Of a stretch of DNA of 64,000 nucleotides, positions 56,278 to 64,000 are shown piece by piece. The translations under genes were made by a program, and so were the position numbers. The notes under the pieces were generated by a model, which was given only the letters and a program-made list of their open reading frames with translations, was not told where the DNA came from and ran no database searches. Source of the DNA: Apus apus (lineage: Eukaryota; Chordata; Aves; Apodiformes; Apodidae); the NCBI RefSeq assembly GCF_020740795.1, contig NC_067285.1, forward strand, positions 109,331,652 to 109,395,651. Direction: 5' to 3'. Each line of letters opens with the position of its first letter. Positions within the stretch are counted from its first letter, which is position 1.

Positions 56278-56696
56278 AGAAGAGTTTCATTATGCAGTTT
56301 GTAAGTGACACTCTGGATTTCAGGTGCATTTCAGGAGAATTAAAACACACTTGTTCCCTTTGATGCAGCAGACTGAGGACTCCTGTGTTTGTATAAGCTA
56401 ATGCTACAGAAACTTTGCCAACATTTAGTATATACATACAAGTGGAATGCTACAGAAATATTATTACCATAGGGCTTTACTATACTCTTGGTCTCCATAC
56501 CTGATCAAGTTACTACACCAGCAGTTGTCATTCAATGCAGGATTTTGTACTTAATGATATGGTGACTTTTTACTTTTTAAAAGCAGAAATTGATCACCCC
56601 CATTTGTTTAATATTCTTCCTGCTATGATTCTATCATTGTATTGATAACTGTCACCTTAGAGAATGTTTGTGGAAAAAGTTTTATTTCCTGTAATG

Positions 56697-56710
56697 TGTA
56701 CATAATTAAA
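56697..56710 (+). terminator. RMND5A: Pumilio-type TGTACATA joined to ATTAAA poly(A) signal
   Basis: TGTACATA (56697-56704) matches the Pumilio response element UGUANAUA exactly. The next base begins the common poly(A) variant ATTAAA (56705-56710), 428 bases after the RMND5A stop. Usage is inferred. Confidence 0.45.
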
Positions 56711-57837
56711 GGTAAATACTTCAGAAAAAAAAAGAAGTTTGATAAACTGAATAGTGGTTATAAAACTGATTTGTATTTTTTTTGCTGAAAAAGCTGTGAT
56801 ATATTCTGAGTTTTTTCTTTCAAACATTTTTTTCAACTTTTACATAGAATTCAAAGTAAATGTGCATATATATAAACTATATAAAATATATAGCCCCAAG
56901 GGGCTTCCTGTTAAAATCCATCACTAATTTATAAGGGTGATGAGTGGCTAAATTACTATTGGAGCAGAGAGAGAATAGGAAAATCCTGTTCCTCTGGTTT
57001 TACCATCGAGAAGTGTTTGTGTAAGAGGACATTCAATAAATTCTGAAGTGGAAATGCTTTTAGTCAATGACATTTGCTCTCTGGCCTTTGTAGTCATGTT
57101 CTTTGAACTTTGTATTCAGGATTAGGCTATAAACGTCATGTTGCTGTATGGTTTAATAGTCATTATAGTGTGCTATTTATAAACAGTTATCAAAACCAAA
57201 TAAATTGTAGAAGTATTCATTGTTAAATGGGGGAGAAGCATGTTCTGATGCAATCTACTGATCATGACTCTGCACTTGGCAGAACTGGGCCCTATATCAT
57301 ATATTAGGAGGTAGGAAGTTTCCTGTAGCTTGAGAACACTTTGCTTCTTAGCCTTGTTTTTGTAGTAGAATATTACTGCCATTGCCACTTTTTCTGCTAA
57401 ATTTGTCATATTGTTGACTAGGTAAATTTGTACTCATAAGAGAGATGTAGATCATGGCAGTGAAATATTTTCTAGTGTGCATATATTTGTATTTATTGCA
57501 CTGTCCTATAGTAGGGCAAGCAGCCACAAGGCATGCAAAGCTACATGTAAAATTATATTTCTGTATTGTGTAGTTTAAAAAGCAACCCCAAGCTGATGTG
57601 GTTGAATACTGACACACTGGTTGAATGCACTAGCACAATGCACTACAGAGAAGACCATCTGGGAGAAATCAACACCTTTGGAATTTGTATGGCACCTGAC
57701 TTGGGAGACTTGAGCTGGACTCTTTTGGATCAGTGACCATGGACATCCCTAAAGAGACATTAAGAGGAGCAAGTCAAGGCACACAAATTTTAAAACTTTA
57801 ATTGTGTTTGATACATGTGAGAAATACAGGTGTGTGA

Positions 57838-57873
57838 TTTTTTTTTCTTTTTTTTTTTTTCTTTTTTTTTTTC
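57838..57873 (+). repeat. T-rich pyrimidine tract
   Basis: About 36 bases of T interrupted only by single C, within or just past the RMND5A 3' UTR. Confidence 0.85.
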
Positions 57874-57945
57874 CTGCAAAACTTAAACTGTATCACACTG
57901 AGTTCAAAACAGCCGCGATACCAAGTGGTAAAACCAACAATAAAC

Positions 57946-60900
57946 GGGTGAGGATGTTATTTTCCATGTAGGTTTCCTAGTCTTGCTGCAATTGCTTTTA
58001 ATCTTTTCTTTGGAGTGGAATTCCTTGATGCTTTGGGTTTCATTATGAAGTATTTAAAAAAAATAACCAAAACAACAAACCAAGCAAACAACAACACCCC
58101 CCCAAAAAACAGCCGGAAGTGGAAGTGCTGCATCTCTTCCTCTGTTACACTGCTGGGAATTTGGCATTGATGTGAACACCAGTTAGTGTTGATAGTGCCT
58201 TTAATGCAATTGCTTAGAGTACAAAAATTGGCAGAGTTTTTAAGTGACAATAGGCTACAAATTCAGCTTATGCATTAGAAAGTTTTTCATATGAAGTACT
58301 CCTGCTTTCCCTTTTAAATAGTGCATATAATAGATCCATGGCTAATTGAAGAAGTGCCATTTTCACCAGACAATTGCAGGTCTTTTCCTAGCTGTGTGTT
58401 TACTTAAAAAGAATTGCTTGCAGTTTTGGAGTTCCACCAACAGATGATGCTAGCAGTTTAACATAGGCTGCTGGTGTGACTACAGCAATGGGGTGTCATG
58501 CTGGGTGTTGGTGAAACATGGCTGAGCTGTGGTTGTTACAGGGATCCCCTGTGAGGTGATGAAGGTTATCTCCTACCACTCCCTGGTATGCTTCTGGTAA
58601 CTAGAGAAACTGCCTGCACAGGGCAAAGTGAGTAATTCTCTGGGGTTTTCATACTTAAAATGTAGTTAGCACTTGATAGGCATACATTTTCTCTAATATC
58701 TCTAGTAAGAAAGCATTTGATTTTAAAGCTACAGTGTTAGCTGGGATCTGTTTCTATTACACTTTTGGATGAGTTTGTGAAGCCTTTAACTTCTCCCTCT
58801 GTGCAGCAGGTGCTTTTCAAAGAGGCTGCTGCATAATGAGAGTAAAGAGACTCAGCACATTTACGCCAGGATGGAGATCACTGTGTCACATCTGCATCCC
58901 ATCTTGGCAGCTGGTGCTCCCCCCTCCTTTGCAAAACCTGTCCCAACAGCAGCTCTGCGGCAACAAGAGCACCAGCTAGTAATGCATGTGGGCCTTAAGC
59001 CAAGAATTTTTTTACTTATATAAAAGGTTTAGCCTATAGGAGCTCTGAAACTAATTGGAAGGTTATAAATCTGATTTCCATAGCAGTGGCTTGTTAGCTT
59101 TATTTCTATTAATAGACTTGTCATGTTAACTCTATTCATAGAATTTGGATTTTAGTGAATGTCTTAAATAGGAAATCTATTGTGATGTGTTCTTGTGGGG
59201 TTTCAGGTCTGACTCATGGTGTGAAACACAATAAAACCTTGAAAACAGATGCTAGGAAATTAAAATAGTACATAGCCTTTTGGTCTCAAAAGGTATTGAT
59301 CATTTCTGTAGTCCTATGGTGGTCATGAACACAAAGCTCATGTCCTCACCTCTCCTCAGTACTCTTGATGATTGGCTGCTCTGTGAAGTATTTTTGAATT
59401 AAGGAAAGCCTTTTCCTGCAGTCACATGGCTGAGCAACCAGTCTTTCCTGCTAAAAATCAGTGTTTCTCCACTGAAATACTGTATTGATTTCAGCCTTCT
59501 CTCTGTAAGGTTCATCAATGTGTGCAGAAGCTGCAGGGAAAGCTGGGTGTTACAAGTGACGAGCTGGAGCTTCTGATCCCTGTTACCTTAGACCTGTCTC
59601 CATCCTGTTGCTTTCAGTCTTTTTCCTTAACATTTTACAGGATGGCTGCTGCTAAAATTGAAGGTTGAAGTTGTTTATATCTACTCAGACCAAACTCACC
59701 AGGTTTAACACCGTGAGTTTGGGTTAGATTCTCCTTGCAAGGTTTGTTTGCCTACTGCAAGACACTGTTTCCCTTTCTGGGCTTATCACGGCAGGGATTG
59801 ATTTGTCTCTAGGGGGAAAAAAAAAAATCATGCTCCTTAAACCAGCTGAACTCTTGCACTTTTCTTTTTTGTGAATAGGAGGCTGCAGTGTAGGGAAAGG
59901 CACATGGAGAACAAGGAAAAAAAAGAGTGACAGCAATCATCCATAGTGAGTAAAGCTGTAATGCAGTGTTACATTGCTATTCTGAATGGAATTCAAGCCC
60001 TAATATATATAAAGGAAGAGTGGTTTATGAAAACAGGTATATATGAGAGAAGAGTGACTTAATATTCCTTTATGAGTTCATGTTTGTATTAAATTAGCAG
60101 TCCTATTGGGAAATATGGAAACTGGAGTTGTTTACAACCTACTGTAAGCTCGTGCTGAATCCCCCTGGGCCTGTGTGCAGGAGCTGGTGGTGTCAGATCA
60201 CAGTGCCCTGTAGTGGTTTTTACAGGACAGCTGTATCTGTGGATTCAAATGCAAAAGCCCTGGTAAGTGTGACCTGGTTCCTATTCCACTTTAGAGCTAA
60301 GAATGTTTCCACATTCTAGAGAGTTATTTTGAATGTAGCCCGAGAGCACAGTTTCAGTGCAGACTGGAACAAAGACTCAGTGCTGTAGCTGGTGGGTGCT
60401 GTGACCTGGACTAGAGTGAGCAAAGCTTGCTTGAATTCAGCCTTTGACATGGATGTCCCCTTTTCTCCTGTATTTTCTCTGTCTCGTGTTTGTTTTCAGA
60501 CTCAGTGACACTGCCATTGGTTTAATCTTTCTTACTAAGTGTCAAGTTGTCATGGTGGGTTTTCCTTTGGAGGAAGAAACAAAGGGATGGGGAAGATGCA
60601 AATAACATCTTGGTTCAAGTCTTAAGCATCATCCAGGAGACGTTTTCATGTGAGAGGAGGAACTAAATCCACAAATTCAGTTATTTTGTCTGACAATTTT
60701 TCTCCCCCCTCATAACTGAGAATAAATTCCAGTATTTTCCAGGGTTTCTAAATTACAGAGGAGGTTTCTAAGAAGAGGAAGCACAAACAGGTGTGGTAGG
60801 TCTCCCATGACAAGAGTCGTACGTACTCAATTTATCCAGCACAGCTCAGGATGTGAATCCAGTGATGGATAGATGGGTCATCCTGACCCTTCATGTCAAA

Positions 60901-63900
60901 GAGATTTGATTTCAGATGAATCAGAAGCAAGAAATCTAGTTACAGGAAGGTCATATTTCACTGTCTCTATACTGTTCTTCCAGAGATTTCTGTAACTCCC
61001 TCCTTGTACTACTCTGCTTTTCTGTCCCGAATGCTGCAGAAGCAGCAGCAAGGTTATAGTTTCTATCAGGTGGTTTCCAAGCACGTGCACCAAAGCGTTG
61101 GTCTGAGGAGTCTGGGGTGAGTTTATGTGCCTTTGCTGTGAGATGTGGTCTGTCAAATACAGGCTTGGACAGACAAAGTGGCTTTAACTAAGCAGTCCAG
61201 TTACTGGCACTTCTGGGGTCATCTTGCCTATATTGTTTATCTGGGCGTTATTTTACTCATCTAGTTCCTTTATTACTCAGAAAATATTCCAAGGCAAGTG
61301 AAGCATGGGATGAGGCAAATGTAGATGTTAGCAAAGGCAACAAATTCTGAACACTGTGTTGTGGGGGTCTGTTACCTCCCTCAGTTTCATAGAGCTTTCA
61401 GTGACCATCTTGTACCCTCTTTCTTAGTTGAGGTTATGCTTAAACTAAATCAGCTCTTACTCTTTCCACCATTATGTACTTCTAGGTTTATCTTTAGCCC
61501 ATCAGCTTCTGAGCTGCTCCACCTCTAGTTTTGACTGACTCTGCTATTAGGAAACCTTCAACCTCTGAACAAATGCTTTAATTCTGCTTCTCTTTGCAAA
61601 TCATCCCATATCTCAGACTCGTTTGCTCTGTATTAACCTGCAGCAGCTCCCAGCCTTTGCCCCTGCACCCAGTGCTGTCATCTCACCTTGTGACTTGGAA
61701 CCTCCTCCACATGCTACTAGCAAAAAGCTGTCAGATCTGTAGGGCTTGTCCAACGACAGAGAAATGTGCATGGAGAAACAAGCACACTTGAGCTGCTTCT
61801 CCAGACTCCACCTCAGCCAGTCCTGTTTTCATCAGTGCAAGCAGCAGCCCAGGCTTCTTGCCCAGACATTGCTACTCAGCTACAAACTCGACCAGTTTGC
61901 TTCAAAGTTGCTTCATTCGCTGCAGGCATCTTTGTGCCTTCTAGCTTGAGGCTGTTAGTCATTCACCTCTCCAGCAGAGCTGGAGTTGCTCTCAGCTCCT
62001 TCCCTTCTCACTGCTGCCCTGGTACTTGCATCTGGTTATGAAGGTCTCAGTGCAAAAGATGTGGGGTTTTTTTTGCCGTCTCTTGGTAGCTTATCAGTAG
62101 GGTGCAAAGGGAAATGTTTGTCTTGTGGGGAAGATTAATGTTTTATGAAGCTGATTATAAAGAATGTTGTACATTGGAAAACTTAACAAGCCTTCTTGAG
62201 GTATAGGTTTCCATCTGGGATGCAGTGCTGGCTGCAGCTGACCTGAACTGGAAGAGGGATCAGTCGTGGGACTGTGTGGAAGGAAGAGCTCGTGAAGGAA
62301 GCTCAGTCTTGCTTTGGAGAGCTGTGCTGTGTCACTGCCTGTGCTGGAGGGGTCCTTGGTGAAGTCAGTCTGATGGTTTGAAGCAAACTTTTCATGGATG
62401 TATCTGCCTGTGAGGTGTTCCTCATCTTGAGGGCAATCAACATGTAACTTGGGGTAGCAACTAAAGAAGAGTAGGTGCTTATTCTGGTGTATTCCCCAAG
62501 CTGCCCCTTCTGGTTCCCTCAGCCTTCAGGCCTCCTGCAGAGGTGGCTTTGCTGGTTGTGTAGCAAATGCTGAATCACAGCAGCTCAGTGTATTTGGTGT
62601 ATTTCTAAAATATACTTAAATGGCAGTGGTTCACAAACAGAACAGCTGGATATGCTTTTAAAATTAATTCCTTAATAGGCTTATGCTGACTGGTGGTATC
62701 AGTTACAACGGTACAGAGGGAGGACAGTTCTACTGATTCTTCATATGCACTTTGCAGCCAACCTTAATGTGTAGTTTGGGTGATACATTCCTTTGCTCAT
62801 CTGCAGATCTAAGAACCAAAATCAGAGACCATCAAGATCTGTGTTTTAGAGAGACTAATGACATGAATGAAGATACAGAATTGAAGATGACACCTGGCTG
62901 ATAGTGCATAAGAAGCTGGAAGCTGCTAACAGAGCTCAGTGGCATTCATGTGGTTTTCAATAGCTTGATTATACCCAGTGAAAAGCCAGGCCCTCATAGC
63001 TTCTGGCTGCTGTGATGTTGTCCAGAAATTGGCAGGCAGGAGAATTTGTCCACTAACTGGCCTTTCTTTTACATGAAACAAACCCTCTAAAGAGAGAACA
63101 TGATATACAGACAGCAATATTGCCAGGAAAGTCCTTTCTTTGGAGCACTGAAACTGCTGGGAGCTGCTAGAATGTATGAACAAAGGCTCCAGTCACCTTC
63201 AAAGAGGAGATTTTCAATTTGGTTTCTTTCAAGGCACTTGGCTGTGGAACCAGAGCTAGATCCAGCAGGTGGTGGCTGCTGCAGGCAGGGGTGTGGGGGT
63301 CAGTGTTTATTTGGGTTTGCCATGCCTGGGTGCACCCTGGGTCCTGAGGGTTGTGTACCCTGGGGTGCTGTGTGAACTGGGGCCTGCGGGGTGCAGGTTG
63401 GGGGATCAGCAGGGAGAGCATTTCCAGAGGCAGGAGGCATCCCAAAGCTTCCTGGGGTTGGCATTAGGGTTAAAAGGGATCCATGATGTTCTGTCATTCT
63501 GAACTAGAGGTCAACCATCAGTAGCCTCCACTGTGCAGTGGATTTTGTGCTGTATTTAGGAGAGTAAGTGCAATTCTCAGTGTTCTGTTTTTTTTCTTTT
63601 CTAGGTGTTGATTTCCTGTGCAAATGTAGACTGCTGAAAATACAACCAACAAACCAAACCCAGAAAACAAACACACTGCTTCCCACATTCACCTGTGGTG
63701 TCAGGAGGGCTTTAGCTGTGTTCATCTCCCTGCAGGACCAGGGTCTCAGTGCAGCACTGCAGAGAGGAGCACTGCTTTTAGTAATGTCAGCAGTTAGTAA
63801 TGCCCAAAAGTAACCATTCTACATTGCTTAGAGTATGTATTTTTTTGCTCTGTTTCTCCTGCATTAGGTTTCCATGTGGTTTCTGTAGTGAGGAATTATT

Positions 63901-64000
63901 GAAATGCTTTTTGATGTTTTTTTAAATACCTGTATCCTGGTTTCTGCTACATGATTGACCTCTGTAGGCTCTCACAGCAGTACAACTAGCAATAAATATT
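57946..64000. other. Region 3' of RMND5A, no gene recognised
   Basis: Six kilobases downstream of the proximal RMND5A poly(A) candidates. All ORFs are short (60-97 codons), with no family motif, no immunoglobulin-fold C..W..C pattern and no CR1 end that I can identify. Part may still be distal RMND5A 3' UTR (AATAAA at 59230-59235). In mammals the next genes are CD8A and CD8B, but nothing here resembles them, so they probably lie beyond the right edge. Confidence 0.5.

Larger units (their letters stand above)
56278..57945 (+). other. RMND5A: RMND5A 3' UTR (extent uncertain)
   Basis: AT-rich sequence after the stop codon carries several candidate poly(A) signals: ATTAAA 56705-56710, AATAAA 57035-57040, AATAAA 57199-57204, AATAAA 57939-57944, and a further AATAAA at 59230-59235. 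The mature end cannot be chosen by reading. A TGTACATA Pumilio-type element at 56697-56704 abuts the first signal, and a long T/C tract fills 57838-57873. Confidence 0.5.

Noticed and set aside
57946-64000. Search for CD8A/CD8B exons expected next to RMND5A in mammals
   Set aside because: No immunoglobulin-type exon, transmembrane exon or signal peptide of that family was visible in either strand.
1-64000. Search for endogenous retroviruses or other LTR elements, CRISPR arrays, rRNA and tRNA genes
   Set aside because: I saw no paired terminal repeats, no gag/pol/env-like stretches beyond CR1 RT, no spaced direct-repeat array and no RNA gene signature. A profile search could still find short remnants.

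Overview
The window reads as a bird (avian) nuclear chromosome. It carries several CR1 LINE fragments whose 3' ends show the octamer ATTCTRTG. It also has three sharp CpG islands with long G or C runs, compact introns, and three vertebrate genes whose peptides match mammalian orthologues almost residue for residue. Nothing points to a bacterium, plasmid or virus, and I found no paired LTRs. The species cannot be fixed by reading alone.

Layout. (1) 1-3277, minus strand: first coding exon and the start of intron 1 of CHMP3 (ESCRT-III), which continues beyond the left edge. Its CpG-island promoter lies at about 2.9-3.8 kb and intron 1 holds a 1.1 kb CR1 copy. (2) 3.8-7.2 kb: intergenic, with two CR1 remnants. 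(3) 7.2-24.3 kb, minus strand: complete RNF103 (ER-membrane RING-H2 ubiquitin ligase), four coding exons, CpG-island promoter at about 23.5-24.45 kb. (4) 24.5-28.6 kb: intergenic space between two head-to-head promoters. (5) 28.66-about 57 kb or further, plus strand: complete RMND5A (RING subunit of the CTLH/GID ubiquitin ligase), nine coding exons giving 391 residues, with five CR1 insertions in introns 2, 4, 5 and 6. (6) About 58-64 kb: no gene recognised. In mammals the CD8A/CD8B genes lie beyond RMND5A, but nothing CD8-like is visible here.

CHMP3, RNF103, RMND5A is the order known on human chromosome 2p11, so this is a conserved synteny block. RNF103 and CHMP3 are tandem on the minus strand and are known in human to give a read-through transcript. 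RNF103 and RMND5A are divergent, with start codons 5.4 kb apart, and both encode ubiquitin-ligase RING proteins, one in the ER membrane and one in a nuclear/cytosolic complex.

The most notable observation is at the 3' end of the RNF103 coding sequence. A run of nine A (minus strand, 7763-7771) puts the last 14 residues out of frame with the family. With eight A the frame would encode a tail closely resembling the mammalian one and end at a stop at 7714-7716. This is either a homopolymer base-count error or a real tail-altering indel. Other points are an ATF6/XBP1-type TGACGTGG element in the RNF103 promoter, a 25-bp near-identical direct repeat in the RMND5A promoter, a perfect NRF1 site in the CHMP3 promoter, and oppositely oriented CR1 copies flanking RMND5A exons. 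I found no clearly novel system.
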